Source: Pantoea sp. At-9b
GTDB lineage: Bacteria > Pseudomonadota > Gammaproteobacteria > Enterobacterales > Enterobacteriaceae
Length of the DNA: 64,000 nt
NCBI RefSeq assembly: GCF_000175935.2
Contig: NC_014837.1
Location: forward strand, 1,240,001 to 1,304,000
Direction of reading: 5' to 3'
Shown: in pieces, positions 49,622 to 59,264 of the stretch
How positions within the stretch are numbered: position 1 is the stretch's first letter
How the letters are laid out: each line of letters opens with the position of its first letter
Notes under the pieces: model-generated
Told to the model about the DNA's origin: nothing
What the model saw: only the letters and a program-made list of their open reading frames with translations
Databases searched by the model: none
Translations under genes and position numbers: made by a program

Positions 49622-50641
49622 ATGAAAAAAATCGCAATCAGTGGTTCTGCTTTTGCCGTCGGTAAACAGTTAGGTGAGTTTGGCCACGATGCCTGGCATC
49701 AGAAACTGACGCAAACCCGGCTGTGGCAAACGGTGATCGCCATGCAGGGATCTGAACAGCTACAGGCGATGCGCGCGGCGGTCATTGCCCGCTATCCGCT
49801 GATTTGGCAGGAGCTGGAGGGTATGGCGCAGGGGCTGGGCGTTGCGGTTGACGACGTCTTCGCCTGGAACTGCCGTGGCGATTTAGTCCGTTCCACCTCG
49901 GACGGTTGTACCACGGTGGCGGGCAGCAATGCGGCGGGCGAATGGATCATCGCCCACAACGAAGATGGCTTCCCGCAGCTGCGCGAGGATTGTGCGCTGG
50001 TCAGCATCACGCCGGATGATGGGCTGGGGTTTACCAGTTTTGCCTATCCCGGCTCGATTCCCGGCCACACTTTTGCCGTGAATGAGAAGGGCATCGTCAA
50101 CACGGTGAACAATATCCGTGCCTTACACCGTCCGGCAGGTTTACCCCGTCAGGTACTGGCGCGCGCCGCGTTAAATGCGGCGACGCTGGACGAAGCCGTG
50201 CTTCAGTTAACCACGCATACGCGTGCCGGGGCTTTTCATCATACCCTGGGACAAATGGGGGATAGCCGCGTATTCAGTGTCGAAGCGACCGGCTCGGGCT
50301 GTTCCATCGTGCAGGTGGCACAAGTGATAGGTCATGCTAACCACCTTATTCACCCGGTGATGGACGATGTACAGCAGGTGGTCACCGCCAGCTCGGCATC
50401 GCGCCAGGCCAGATTGCAACACTGGCAGGCCAGTCAGTCAGAACTGGATGGGGCGGCGGCCAAAACGATTTTGTCAGAACAACATGATGCTGAACTGCCG
50501 ATTTACCGTTTATCAGCACAGGATCCGGATGAAGAAAACACCCTCGCCACAGCGGTATTCACCCTGGGAACTCATCAGGTTGATTGGCAGGTATTCACGC
50601 TGGATCGTCAGGTTGCCGCGTTGCAGGGCCGCGTCAGTTAA
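49622..50641 (+). CDS. C45-family amidase/acyltransferase (acyl-CoA:6-APA acyltransferase-like)
   Basis: The 339-residue protein resembles the C45 N-terminal nucleophile family, which includes fungal isopenicillin N acyltransferase. The autocleavage/catalytic site is SDGCTTVAG, with Cys96 the expected new N-terminus, preceded by the usual VFAWNCRGDL and followed by IIAHNEDGFP. No signal peptide is seen, so it acts in the cytosol. Members cut or make amide bonds on small N-acyl amino acids. After the importer genes, deacylation of an imported N-acyl amino acid is a sensible guess. GTG 49607 is an alternative start; neither start has a clear RBS. Confidence 0.88.
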   Translation: MKKIAISGSAFAVGKQLGEFGHDAWHQKLTQTRLWQTVIAMQGSEQLQAMRAAVIARYPLIWQELEGMAQGLGVAVDDVFAWNCRGDLVRSTSDGCTTVAGSNAAGEWIIAHNEDGFPQLREDCALVSITPDDGLGFTSFAYPGSIPGHTFAVNEKGIVNTVNNIRALHRPAGLPRQVLARAALNAATLDEAVLQLTTHTRAGAFHHTLGQMGDSRVFSVEATGSGCSIVQVAQVIGHANHLIHPVMDDVQQVVTASSASRQARLQHWQASQSELDGAAAKTILSEQHDAELPIYRLSAQDPDEENTLATAVFTLGTHQVDWQVFTLDRQVAALQGRVS

Positions 50642-50644
50642 TGG

Positions 50645-50675
50645 TCAGGCCGTCACCGTCGCGATGACGGCCTGA
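50645..50675. terminator. Bidirectional hairpin between the C45 gene and ybgS
   Basis: TCAGGCCGTCA (50645-50655) pairs perfectly with TGACGGCCTGA (50665-50675). It lies between convergent genes. The U-run is short. Confidence 0.6.
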
Positions 50676-50685
50676 TTGAACAGGG

Positions 50686-51042
50686 TTACTGGCTGGTGCC
50701 GTCGGTTTTAGTATTGACATCACCGCTACCTGTTTGGGTCTGAACCTTCTTATTCATATCCGGGCATTTGCCCTCTTTACACTGACTGTTTTTATGAATC
50801 TCGCTGGCCGACATATTACTGCTGTCAGTGCTACCTGACGTGGCCGCGCTATTCACATCCGTGTTGTTAATTTTGCTGTTATCGACTTTATTCGGTGGCA
50901 GGTTCTGCTTTGCGCCACCCGCCGCCGCACCGGCATCCGCTGCCTGATTGGCGGTCCCATTATTGCTGTCAGCCGCCATCGCGGCACCACTACCCAGTGT
51001 CATTGCTGCCGTCAGAAAGATAATTGCAAACTTATTCATCAT
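50686..51042 (-). CDS. ybgS: YbgS-like exported protein
   Basis: The 118-residue protein has a signal peptide (MMNKFAIIFLTAAMTLGSGAA, cut after AMA) and an Asn/Ser/Ala/Thr-rich mature part with a Cys pair in NSQCKEGKCPDMNKKVQT and the tail VNTKTDGTSQ. This pattern matches E. coli YbgS, which lies between zitB and aroG. Its function is unknown. The name homeobox protein sometimes attached to it has no basis in this sequence. RBS AGGAG precedes paired ATG codons; the second (51039) is better spaced. Confidence 0.88.
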   Translation of the reverse strand: MMNKFAIIFLTAAMTLGSGAAMAADSNNGTANQAADAGAAAGGAKQNLPPNKVDNSKINNTDVNSAATSGSTDSSNMSASEIHKNSQCKEGKCPDMNKKVQTQTGSGDVNTKTDGTSQ

Positions 51043-51201
51043 TATGCTCCTTTAATTAATGACCGTTGCCGTCATAAACCCGGTGGTGCAGTTTGACGAA
51101 AATAAAGCACCGCGACGGAATATAATTCCATCGGTGATGTGATATGTGAATTTAAATAATGAAGATTATTTAATACGTGGTGCTTACTATTAAAAGTCTA
51201 G

Positions 51202-51219
51202 TGTAAAACCGCATAAATG
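51202..51219. promoter_or_regulatory. Degenerate TyrR box upstream of aroG
   Basis: AGTGTAAAACC matches the left half of the E. coli aroG TyrR box (TGTAAA-N6-TTTACA), but the right half here is TAAATG. Control by TyrR is plausible from position; the box is weak. Confidence 0.35.
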
Positions 51220-51333
51220 CAAATTTCGCTTATACCCTTTCCCGGCGTGGGTAATTTACAGCGCCAGTCTGACGGGCTACATTGGACGGGTTGCGCCCGG
51301 CGCGCGCCGGGCCAGAAATTGAATGGAATACCT

Positions 51334-52386
51334 ATGAATTACCAGAACGACGATTTAAGAATCAAAGAAATCAAAGAATTATTACCTCCCGTTGCGCTGC
51401 TTGAAAAATTCCCCGCGACCGATAGCGCGGCTCAAACCGTCGCAAAAGCCCGTCAGGCGATCCACCATATTCTGCATGGCAAAGACGACCGCCTGCTGGT
51501 GATCATCGGACCTTGCTCGATTCATGACACTGCGGCGGCAAAAGAGTATGCCGGGCGTTTACTGAAGCTGCGTGATGAGCTGAGCGGCGAGCTGGAAGTG
51601 GTGATGCGCGTCTATTTTGAGAAACCGCGTACCACTGTGGGTTGGAAAGGGTTGATCAACGATCCTTATATGGACGGCAGCTTCCAGATTAATGATGGCC
51701 TGCGTCTGGCGCGCAAACTGCTGGTGGATATCAACGATACCGGTCTGCCTGCGGCAGGTGAGTTCCTCGATATGATTACGCCGCAATACGTGGCGGATCT
51801 GATGAGTTGGGGCGCGATTGGCGCACGTACCACCGAATCACAGGTACACCGTGAGCTGTCTTCCGGTCTTTCCTGCCCGGTAGGTTTCAAAAACGGCACC
51901 GACGGCACCATCAAAGTGGCGATTGACGCCATCAATGCGGCCAGCGCGCCACACTGCTTCCTGTCAGTCACCAAGTATGGTCATTCGGCGATTGTCGAAA
52001 CCAGCGGCAACGAAGATTGCCATATTATCCTGCGTGGCGGCAAAGAGCCGAACTACAGTGCTCACCACGTAGCAGCGGTGAAAACCGGGCTGGAGAAAGC
52101 GGGTCTGACACCCCAGGTGATGATCGACTTTAGCCACGCCAACAGCAGCAAACAGTTCCAACGCCAGATGGTGGTGGCGGAAGATGTGGCGCAGCAGATT
52201 GCGGGCGGTGAGCAGGGCATTACCGGCGTGATGCTGGAGAGTAATCTGGTGGAAGGCAACCAGAGCCTCGATAGCGACGAGCCGCTGGTGTACGGCAAAA
52301 GCGTGACCGACGCCTGTATCGGCTGGGAAGACACTGACAAAGTGCTGCGTCAGTTAGCGCAGGCGGTTAAACAGCGTCGCGGTTAA
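51334..52386 (+). CDS. aroG: 3-Deoxy-7-phosphoheptulonate synthase, Phe-sensitive type
   Basis: AroG condenses phosphoenolpyruvate and erythrose 4-phosphate, the first step of the shikimate pathway. The 350-residue protein equals E. coli AroG and begins MNYQNDDLRIKEIKELLPP. Typical blocks are IIGPCSIHD (metal Cys), FEKPRTTVGWKGLINDP, GARTTESQ, and VMIDFSHANSSK. It is recognised as the Phe-regulated isozyme by overall match and by the gpmA neighbour; feedback residues were not checked one by one. A frame extending to 51217 crosses the promoter region. Confidence 0.96.
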   Translation: MNYQNDDLRIKEIKELLPPVALLEKFPATDSAAQTVAKARQAIHHILHGKDDRLLVIIGPCSIHDTAAAKEYAGRLLKLRDELSGELEVVMRVYFEKPRTTVGWKGLINDPYMDGSFQINDGLRLARKLLVDINDTGLPAAGEFLDMITPQYVADLMSWGAIGARTTESQVHRELSSGLSCPVGFKNGTDGTIKVAIDAINAASAPHCFLSVTKYGHSAIVETSGNEDCHIILRGGKEPNYSAHHVAAVKTGLEKAGLTPQVMIDFSHANSSKQFQRQMVVAEDVAQQIAGGEQGITGVMLESNLVEGNQSLDSDEPLVYGKSVTDACIGWEDTDKVLRQLAQAVKQRRG

Positions 52387-52407
52387 TTTGGCGTTGGTGT
52401 GAATAAA

Positions 52408-52438
52408 AAGGCCAGACTTGCGTCTGGCCTTCTTTTTT
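52408..52438. terminator. Bidirectional terminator between aroG and gpmA
   Basis: AAGGCCAGAC (52408-52417) pairs with GTCTGGCCTT (52422-52431), followed by a T-rich run and preceded by A residues. Confidence 0.9.
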
Positions 52439-53189
52439 ACTTCGCTTTACCCTGGTTTGCCACGGCTGCTGCTTTTGCAGCGATCTCGTCGGCATCACCC
52501 AGATAGTAACGTTTCAGCGGCTTGAAGTTCTCGTCGAATTCATACACCAACGGCACGCCAGTTGGGATGTTCAGTTCGAGGATTTCGTCTTCGCTCAGGT
52601 TGTCGAGGTATTTCACCAGGGCACGCAGCGAGTTGCCGTGTGCGGCGATGATCACTTTCTCACCGCTCTTAATGCGCGGCAGAATGCTGTCGTTCCAGTA
52701 AGGGATCACGCGTTCGATGGTCAGTGCCAGGCTTTCGGTGGTTGGCAGCTGGGCATCAGTCAGTGATGCATAACGCGGGTCGTGGCCCGGGAAACGCTCA
52801 TCGCTGCGATCCAGTTCTGGCGGGGTCACCGCGAAGCCGCGACGCCATTGTTTCACCTGATCGTCGCCATATTTGGCAGCGGTTTCTGCTTTGTCCAGAC
52901 CCTGCAACGCACCGTAGTGACGTTCGTTCAGACGCCAGCATTTTTCAACCGGCAGCCAGGCCTGGTCCAGCTCGTCCAGTACATTCCACAGGGTGTGGAT
53001 GGCACGTTTCAGCACGGAGGTGTAGGCAAAATCGAATACGAAACCTTCTTTCTTCAGCAGCTGACCGGCTGCTTTGGCTTCGGTGCGACCCTTATCGGAC
53101 AGATCCACATCGTACCATCCGGTGAAGCGGTTTTCCTGATTCCACTGGCTTTCGCCGTGGCGCACCAGAACCAGCTTAGTTACGGCCAT
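52437..53189 (-). CDS. gpmA: 2,3-Bisphosphoglycerate-dependent phosphoglycerate mutase
   Basis: GpmA interconverts 3- and 2-phosphoglycerate in glycolysis. The 250-residue protein equals E. coli, with the phosphohistidine in [10 protein letters not shown], the [13 protein letters not shown] block and the second catalytic His in [19 protein letters not shown] precedes the ATG. It is convergent with aroG and lies downstream of the gal operon. Confidence 0.98.
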   Translation of the reverse strand: MAVTKLVLVRHGESQWNQENRFTGWYDVDLSDKGRTEAKAAGQLLKKEGFVFDFAYTSVLKRAIHTLWNVLDELDQAWLPVEKCWRLNERHYGALQGLDKAETAAKYGDDQVKQWRRGFAVTPPELDRSDERFPGHDPRYASLTDAQLPTTESLALTIERVIPYWNDSILPRIKSGEKVIIAAHGNSLRALVKYLDNLSEDEILELNIPTGVPLVYEFDENFKPLKRYYLGDADEIAAKAAAVANQGKAK

Positions 53190-53285
53190 AGCTTAACTCC
53201 TTAATGCTTGATGTATTATAGAAACCGGCGGCGGCCACCTGATGAAGCGGCTCACTGATAGCGCCATACCATAGCGGAAAACATC

Positions 53286-53316
53286 GCACTGCGTAAGCCT
53301 GTCAGCGACGCAGTGC
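53286..53316 (-). terminator. Terminator of the gal operon
   Basis: GCACTGCGT (53286-53294) pairs with ACGCAGTGC (53308-53316). It lies 20 bases beyond the galM stop on the minus strand; T-rich flanks occur on both sides. Confidence 0.65.
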
Positions 53317-53335
53317 GCGTTTTTCATCCGGCGGG

Positions 53336-54370
53336 TCAGTGCGGGGTGAGGCGATAACGCGTCACTGACTGCCAACTGTCGCCAGGTTGCAACCAGCAAT
53401 CCGGTTGCGGCCACTCAGTATGGTTGGGCGAATCCGGTAAAAATTCACTCTCTAAGGCGATGCCCTGGAAAGCAGTATAGCTTCCCTGCTCACGGGCGCG
53501 TGTTCCCTCCAGATAGTTACCGGAGTAGAACTGTAGCGCCGGGGCAGCGGTAAACACGCTTAGCTCCAGCTTGCCGTCGGCTGACCACAGTCGGGCGGCG
53601 GGCTGGCTGCTGTCACCCGCGGTATTCAGCAGAAACGCATGGTCATAACCTTTTACCGCTTTCTGATCGTCATCGGCGAGGAAGTCATCGGCCACGGTTT
53701 TCGGCTGGCGAAAATCGAAGCTGGTTCCCTCTACCGCTTTCAGCGGCGCATTGGGGATGCCTTCACTGTCGACGGGCAGATAACGGTCCGCCAGCAGTTG
53801 TAAGCGATGCTGGCGCGCGTCGCCATGATGCGCGTCAAGGTTAAAGTAAGCATGGTTGGTCAGGTTGACCGGGCAGGGCTGATCGGTGCTCGCCTGATAG
53901 CTGATCGACAAGCAGTTGTCGTCATCGAGATGATAGTGCAGATCGGCAATCAGATTGCCGGGGAAACCCTGATCGCCATCTGGCGAGTCGAGGCGATAGT
54001 GCACCTCGTTTTCGCTCTGGCTGATGATTTGCCAACGGCGCTTATCAAAACCTTCCGGTCCGCCATGCAACTGATGCTCACCCTGATTAGCCGCCAGTGT
54101 CAGATTCAGCGGCTTTAGCGTGGCGTTGGCAATGCGGTTCGCATAGCGACCCACGGTGGCACCGAGATACGCATCCTGGTGCAGATAATCCGATGGGGTA
54201 GCGCAGCCGAGCAGCGCTTCACGCACGCTGCCATCCTGCATCGGCACGCGCGCCGACAGCCAGGTGGCCCCCCAGTCCATAAACGTCACCACCATACCGT
54301 TGCGATTACGTAACACGGTAATGCGCCACGGTTGTCCATCCGGGGCATGTGATTGCACATCATTTACCAT
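53336..54370 (-). CDS. galM: Aldose 1-epimerase (galactose mutarotase)
   Basis: GalM interconverts alpha and beta galactose for GalK. The 344-residue protein has the catalytic His regions [13 protein letters not shown] and [11 protein letters not shown] and the catalytic Glu in [14 protein letters not shown]. It overlaps galK by 7 bases, indicating coupled translation as the last gene of galTKM. Confidence 0.96.
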   Translation of the reverse strand: MVNDVQSHAPDGQPWRITVLRNRNGMVVTFMDWGATWLSARVPMQDGSVREALLGCATPSDYLHQDAYLGATVGRYANRIANATLKPLNLTLAANQGEHQLHGGPEGFDKRRWQIISQSENEVHYRLDSPDGDQGFPGNLIADLHYHLDDDNCLSISYQASTDQPCPVNLTNHAYFNLDAHHGDARQHRLQLLADRYLPVDSEGIPNAPLKAVEGTSFDFRQPKTVADDFLADDDQKAVKGYDHAFLLNTAGDSSQPAARLWSADGKLELSVFTAAPALQFYSGNYLEGTRAREQGSYTAFQGIALESEFLPDSPNHTEWPQPDCWLQPGDSWQSVTRYRLTPH

Positions 54371-55512
54371 TGGCCAGCTCCTTCAGAGGCTTTGCACACG
54401 TAGAAGGTTTCTTTGATACCGGTTTTGGCTTCGTACTGCTCGGCCACTGCCGCCTGCACCTGATCAACCAGATCAGTGGGCATCAACGCCACGATGCAGC
54501 CACCAAAACCGCCGCCGGTCATACGCACACCACCGCGCGGTCCGATCTCAGCTTTGACGATCTCTACCAACTGGTCAATCGGTGGCACGGTGATTTCGAA
54601 ATCGTCACGCATTGAAGCATGCGACTCGGCCATCAGCTTACCCATAAGTGTCAGGTCACCTGCGCTCAGGGCATCGGCGGCTTCCAGCGTGCGTGCATTC
54701 TCGGTAATCACGTGGCGTACACGTTTTGCCACCAACGGATCGAGCTGCGCTTCAGCGGCGGTGAATTCCGCCAGGGTGACATCGCGCAGCGCGGGTTTAT
54801 TAAAGAAACGCGCCCCGGTTTCACACTGTTCACGGCGGGTGTTGTATTCACTGCCCACCAGTGTCCGGCGGAAGTTGGAGTTGATGATCACCACCGCGAC
54901 ATCGGCCGGCATGGGTACCGCACGGGTGCTGAGGCTACGGCAATCCAGCAGCATGGCATGATCCTGCTTACCCAGCGCGGAAATCAGCTGATCCATGATG
55001 CCGCAGTTACAGCCGACAAACTGGTTTTCCGCTTCCTGACCGTTCACCGCAATCGCGGCACCGTCGAGCGGCAGTTGATACAGCTGCTGGAATACGGTGC
55101 CGACCGCCACTTCCAGTGACGCCGAGGAGCTCAGGCCCGCCCCCTGCGGCACGTTGCCGCTGATCACCATATCCACGCCACCAAAGCTGGCATCGCGTTT
55201 TTGCAGATGTTTCACGACACCACGCACATAATTGGCCCACATTGGCTCGCTGAGCGGCTCAATTGGCGCATCCAGCGAAAAGCTATCTTGCTGGTTGTCA
55301 TAATCCACCGCCACCACGCGCACCTGGCGGTCATCGCGTTTGGCGCAGGCAATCACGGTTTGATAATCAATGGCGCAGGGCAGGACGAAACCATCATTAT
55401 AGTCGGTGTGTTCACCAATCAGGTTAACGCGACCCGGTGCCTGGATGCTGTGGCTCGGCTGATAACCAAATGTCTCGACGAACGTCTGTTGTGTAATGGA
55501 TTTTAATGACAT
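54364..55512 (-). CDS. galK: Galactokinase
   Basis: GalK phosphorylates galactose at C1. The 382-residue protein (same as E. coli) has the galactokinase signature [18 protein letters not shown], the ATP loop [17 protein letters not shown] and the C-terminal [17 protein letters not shown]. It directly abuts galT, with no intergenic base. Confidence 0.97.
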   Translation of the reverse strand: MSLKSITQQTFVETFGYQPSHSIQAPGRVNLIGEHTDYNDGFVLPCAIDYQTVIACAKRDDRQVRVVAVDYDNQQDSFSLDAPIEPLSEPMWANYVRGVVKHLQKRDASFGGVDMVISGNVPQGAGLSSSASLEVAVGTVFQQLYQLPLDGAAIAVNGQEAENQFVGCNCGIMDQLISALGKQDHAMLLDCRSLSTRAVPMPADVAVVIINSNFRRTLVGSEYNTRREQCETGARFFNKPALRDVTLAEFTAAEAQLDPLVAKRVRHVITENARTLEAADALSAGDLTLMGKLMAESHASMRDDFEITVPPIDQLVEIVKAEIGPRGGVRMTGGGFGGCIVALMPTDLVDQVQAAVAEQYEAKTGIKETFYVCKASEGAGQW

Positions 55513-56556
55513 TTATTGCGCCTCGCGGAAATGGACATCGCTGACAGAACGCAGGCGTTCAGCCGCCTGTTCTGCCGTTAAATCACGTTGGGTTTCGGCC
55601 AGCATTTCATAGCCAACCATAAATTTGCGTACCGTTGCTGAACGCAGCAGCGGCGGATAGAAATGGGCATGCAGCTGCCAGTGTTCGTTGGCTTCACCGT
55701 TAAAGGGCGCGCCATGCCAGCCCATGGAGTAGGGGAAGGAGCACTGGAACAGATTGTCGTAACGACTGGTGAGCAGCTTGATCGCCAATGCCAGATCTTT
55801 GCGCTGCGCCTCGGTCAGATCGGTGAGGCGTTTCACCGGGGCTTTCGGCAGCAGCAGCGTTTCAAACGGCCATGCCGCCCACCAGGGCACCACCGCCAGC
55901 CAGTGATCGGTTTCCACCACGGTTCGGCTGCCATCGTTCAATTCGCGCGCGACATAGTCCACCAGCATTGGCGTGCCTTTTTCGGCGAAGTAGCGACGCT
56001 GGAGATGGTCTTCCCGCTGGGCCTCGTTGGGTAAAAAGCTGTTCGCCCATACCTGACCGTGCGGATGCGGGTTGGAGCAGCCCATTGCTGCACCTTTGTT
56101 TTCAAACACCTGCACCCACGGATAGTGTTGACCGAGATCCGCGGTTTGTTCCTGCCAGGTCCGCACGATCTCTTCCAGTGCGCTGAGCGGGAGTTCCGGC
56201 AGGGTTTTGCTGTGGTCCGGCGAGAAGCAGATCACCCGACTGGTGCCGCGCGCGCTTTCGCAGCGCATCAGCATATCGTCGCTTTGTGGTGCATCCGGCG
56301 TGTCGGTCATTAAGGCGGCAAAGTCATTGGTGAAGACGTAAGTGCTTTTATAATCAGGATTTTTATCACCAGTGATGCGCGTATTCCCGGCGCAAAGGAA
56401 GCAGTCGGGATCGTGTGTCGGCAAGGTTTCCAGCGCCGGAGTTTCCTGTGCACCCTGCCACGGACGCTTGGCGCGATGCGGTGAAACCAATACCCATTGA
56501 TCGCTCAGCGGGTTGTAACGGCGATGTGGATGATCGACCGGGTTAAATTTTTCCAT
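55513..56556 (-). CDS. galT: Galactose-1-phosphate uridylyltransferase
   Basis: GalT exchanges galactose 1-phosphate for glucose 1-phosphate on UDP. The 347-residue protein has zinc cysteines in CFLCAGN, the active-site His in [11 protein letters not shown], and the C-terminal family blocks. In E. coli galE precedes it in the operon; here galT is first and galE is absent from the locus, so the epimerase must be encoded elsewhere. A TATGCT -10 candidate lies on the minus strand (complement of 56606-56611), without a clear -35, as in the E. coli gal promoters. Confidence 0.97.
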   Translation of the reverse strand: MEKFNPVDHPHRRYNPLSDQWVLVSPHRAKRPWQGAQETPALETLPTHDPDCFLCAGNTRITGDKNPDYKSTYVFTNDFAALMTDTPDAPQSDDMLMRCESARGTSRVICFSPDHSKTLPELPLSALEEIVRTWQEQTADLGQHYPWVQVFENKGAAMGCSNPHPHGQVWANSFLPNEAQREDHLQRRYFAEKGTPMLVDYVARELNDGSRTVVETDHWLAVVPWWAAWPFETLLLPKAPVKRLTDLTEAQRKDLALAIKLLTSRYDNLFQCSFPYSMGWHGAPFNGEANEHWQLHAHFYPPLLRSATVRKFMVGYEMLAETQRDLTAEQAAERLRSVSDVHFREAQ

Positions 56557-56646
56557 GTTGGGTCCTGGTAAACGACAAACAGATAAAAATGGCTGCGTTC
56601 AAAGTAGCATAAAGGTCAGACTGAAAGCGTGATCCAGTCTGGATAA

Positions 56647-56662
56647 ATGGTATCGTTTACAC
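56647..56662. promoter_or_regulatory. GalR/GalS-type operator, proximal
   Basis: ATGGTATCGTTTACAC matches GTGNAANCGNTTNCAC in 9 of 12 fixed positions, including the central CG. It lies about 36 bases upstream of the -10 candidate of galT. Confidence 0.65.
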
Positions 56663-56724
56663 AAGGTGACGATTCTCATTTTGTGGGGTTATCAGACGTA
56701 CTTGCTGAATATGTGGGCAATGGA

Positions 56725-56740
56725 ATGGTAACGGTTACAT
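56725..56740. promoter_or_regulatory. GalR/GalS-type operator, distal
   Basis: ATGGTAACGGTTACAT is almost a perfect palindrome with central CG. It is 78 bases (centre to centre) from the proximal operator, suggesting DNA looping as in the E. coli gal operon, although both sites here lie upstream of galT. Confidence 0.65.
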
Positions 56741-56752
56741 TGATGATGTGAT

Positions 56753-56797
56753 GCGTGATAAATCACGCCGCTAGCGTAGCGGCGCGATTTATCACGC
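56753..56797. repeat. REP-like palindromic element, compact arrangement
   Basis: Arms 56753-56773 and 56777-56797 are inverted copies with one mismatch in 21 and a 3-base loop. The unit core GTAGCGGCGCGATTTATC is the same as at 5902-5980, but here the GTAGCGG end is central. It lies just beyond the modF stop and may stop modF transcription or protect its 3' end. Confidence 0.75.
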
Positions 56798-56811
56798 GGG
56801 TTTTCGGTTCG

Positions 56812-58287
56812 TTAATGCAGCTTTTCCTGCTGATAGCCATAACCGCCTTCATCCTGCGCGACAAAGCTCAGGCGATGGGTGATGCATTGTGGCGCATCTT
56901 CGGCGTGGTGGGAAACAAACAGCAATTGGGTACGGCCTTCGCCAATCAGCACATCCACGAAACGCCGCACCAGTTGACGGTTGATCGGGTCCAGCCCCTG
57001 CAATGGCTCATCGAGGATCAGCAGTGCCGGATGTTTCACCAGTGCACGAGCAATCAGCACCAGCCGCTGTTGGCCCCAGGAGAGGCTATGGAATGGCGCA
57101 TCGGCCAGCGCGTTATCCATCCCCAGCAATGCCAGCCACTGACGCGCCAGCGATTTTTGCCGATCCGATACCGCCTGATACAGGCCGATAGAATCAAAGA
57201 AGCCGGAGAGGATCACGGTACGGACGTTGGCGCTGACGCGGTAATCAAGGTGCAGGCTGCTGCTGACGTAGCCAATATGTTGCTTGATGTCCCAGATGGT
57301 TTCCCCGCTGCCACGGCGGATGCCAAACAGGGTTAAATCGTTGCTATAGCCCTGCGGATGGTCGCCGGTCACCAGGCTGAGCAGAGTGGATTTACCCGCG
57401 CCATTGGGGCCGATAATCTGCCAGTGCTCGCCGGGATTCACCTGCCAGCTCAGGCCATTGATAATCGGTTTGTCGTTATAGGAAACCACGCCGTTACGTA
57501 ACATCACGCGTGGCGCATCCTCCGCCAGATGCGGAATTTGATCGGGGGCGTCGGCCTCCGGTAACGCCATACCGGACAGCTTTTCACTGTGCGCCAGTTG
57601 GGCGACCAGTGCTTCCGCCAGAATCGCTTTACGCGCGCCAGTGTGCGTCAGGGTACATTCCGCCAGCACGCCAACGTGCTGCACAAAATCAGGAATATCA
57701 TCAAAGCGGTTCAGTACCAGCACCACGGTGTAACCCTGCTGATGCAGGTCACTCAGGGTCTGCGCCAGACTGGCGCGCGAGGCCACGTCCAGACCGTCAA
57801 ACGGTTCATCGAGGATCAGCAGATCCGGCTGCGCCATTAATGCCTGACACAACAGGGTCTTACGCGTTTCACCGGTTGAGAGATATTTGAAGCGGCGATC
57901 CAGCAGATAGCTGATGCCAAACTGCTGCGCCAACGCCTGGCAACGCGCCTCATCGTTGACGTCATCCTGAATGATCTGCGCCGCTGTCCGGCCAGTGTCA
58001 TCTTCACCTTCGCTGAGCATATCGGTGTTGTTGCGTTCCCACTCTTCGGTCACCAGCTTTTGCAGCTGTTCCAGTGATAACCGTGTGGGACGTTGAAAAT
58101 TCTGGCTGACGCTGCCTTTGCCTGGCGGTAATTCACCCGACAGCGCGCGGGCCAGCGAGGATTTGCCGCTGCCGTTGGCACCAACAAATGCCCAGCTTTC
58201 ACCGCTGTTGATGGTTAAATCATTAAGGGACAGTACTCGGGTGTCGCTAAGACGAAACGTGCCTTGCGAAATTTGCAATGAAGCCAT
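56812..58287 (-). CDS. modF: Molybdenum-locus ATP-binding protein ModF (PhrA)
   Basis: The 491-residue protein is a tandem ABC ATPase with two nucleotide-binding domains: Walker A GANGSGKSS and GPNGAGKST, signatures LSTGETRK and LSWGQQRL, Walker B LLILDEPFDGLD and LLILDEPLQGLD. It has no membrane domain, and its role in molybdate biology is unsettled. The ATG at 58287 matches the E. coli start MSSLQI; an upstream frame to 58308 is rejected. It is encoded downstream of modE on the same strand. Confidence 0.95.
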   Translation of the reverse strand: MASLQISQGTFRLSDTRVLSLNDLTINSGESWAFVGANGSGKSSLARALSGELPPGKGSVSQNFQRPTRLSLEQLQKLVTEEWERNNTDMLSEGEDDTGRTAAQIIQDDVNDEARCQALAQQFGISYLLDRRFKYLSTGETRKTLLCQALMAQPDLLILDEPFDGLDVASRASLAQTLSDLHQQGYTVVLVLNRFDDIPDFVQHVGVLAECTLTHTGARKAILAEALVAQLAHSEKLSGMALPEADAPDQIPHLAEDAPRVMLRNGVVSYNDKPIINGLSWQVNPGEHWQIIGPNGAGKSTLLSLVTGDHPQGYSNDLTLFGIRRGSGETIWDIKQHIGYVSSSLHLDYRVSANVRTVILSGFFDSIGLYQAVSDRQKSLARQWLALLGMDNALADAPFHSLSWGQQRLVLIARALVKHPALLILDEPLQGLDPINRQLVRRFVDVLIGEGRTQLLFVSHHAEDAPQCITHRLSFVAQDEGGYGYQQEKLH

Positions 58288-58363
58288 GATTTGTTCCATT
58301 TTATGCATCGTGTCACTCAGTTTTAGCGACCGCTGCGGGTGAAGTCAAATCATGGACGGGATT

Positions 58364-59146
58364 TCAGAGCAGTGTGGCAATGATGGCGTGTTCCGCATTA
58401 AAACTGGCGGTGACCGGGTCGCCAGGTTGTAGATTCTGCTGGGCTACCTCACTATTCGGTACGGTGGCGCAGAGGATTTCGCCGCCTGGCAGCGCCATTA
58501 ACACCTCGCTGACCAGCTCACCGGGATCGATGGCGGTAATCTGCACCGACAATTGATTATCGCCGCTGCTGGCAGTACGGCTCACCTGAATCCACGGCGC
58601 TTTGATCAGCACCAGCACCTCTTTGCCGCTTTCCAGTTGCAAGCGCTCGGCGCTGCGCTGCGTCAGGGCTACCTGCAAACGGGTGACGCCATCGCTTAAC
58701 AATACGTCAAGATGCTGCACCACTTGCTGATGGTCGCGCGCCAGCACGGTGCCGAATAGCTGATTGCGTGCGCTGGTTTGCAGTGAAAAGCGCGCGATGG
58801 CGGCCAGCAGACTATCAAGCGGCAGGCTGTCGTTTTGCAGCACATCGAAGGCTTTCTGTTGGATCTGCTCCATCAGCTGGAACAACTGGATCAGGCGTTC
58901 ACCATAGCGTGTCAGCTGTGCGCCGCCGCCGCCTTTGCCGCCGGTCGCGCGTTCCACCAGGGTTTGATCCGCCAGCCCGTTCATGTCGTTGATGGCGTCC
59001 CAGGCACTCTTGTAACTGATACCCGCCAGTTTTGCCCCCTGACTGATGGAGCCGGTTTCCCTAATTCGCTTCAGGAGTTCGATACGGCGTGGATCGGCAA
59101 ACAACTTCTGCTGCAGACGAATATGGAGAGAGAGTTCAGCTTGCAT
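58364..59146 (-). CDS. modE: Molybdate-responsive transcriptional regulator ModE
   Basis: ModE senses molybdate and represses modABC. The 260-residue protein (E. coli 262) has a winged HTH (RIELLKRIRETGSISQGAKL, ISYKSAWDAINDMN) and two C-terminal molybdate-binding MOP domains (SARNQLFGTVLARDH at about 125; VSRTASSGDNQLSVQITAID and the C-terminal VTASFNAEHAIIATLL). It is divergent from acrZ. Confidence 0.97.
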   Translation of the reverse strand: MQAELSLHIRLQQKLFADPRRIELLKRIRETGSISQGAKLAGISYKSAWDAINDMNGLADQTLVERATGGKGGGGAQLTRYGERLIQLFQLMEQIQQKAFDVLQNDSLPLDSLLAAIARFSLQTSARNQLFGTVLARDHQQVVQHLDVLLSDGVTRLQVALTQRSAERLQLESGKEVLVLIKAPWIQVSRTASSGDNQLSVQITAIDPGELVSEVLMALPGGEILCATVPNSEVAQQNLQPGDPVTASFNAEHAIIATLL

Positions 59147-59264
59147 GTCGGCTCCTTAAGTTAATGGCACCAATTGTATGCGCTAAAGTAAAAGCACGAA
59201 AAGGGCATGGCACTTTATTCTCAAGCCGTTACAATCACTTTTTTATCATTTACGTGAGGTTTCC

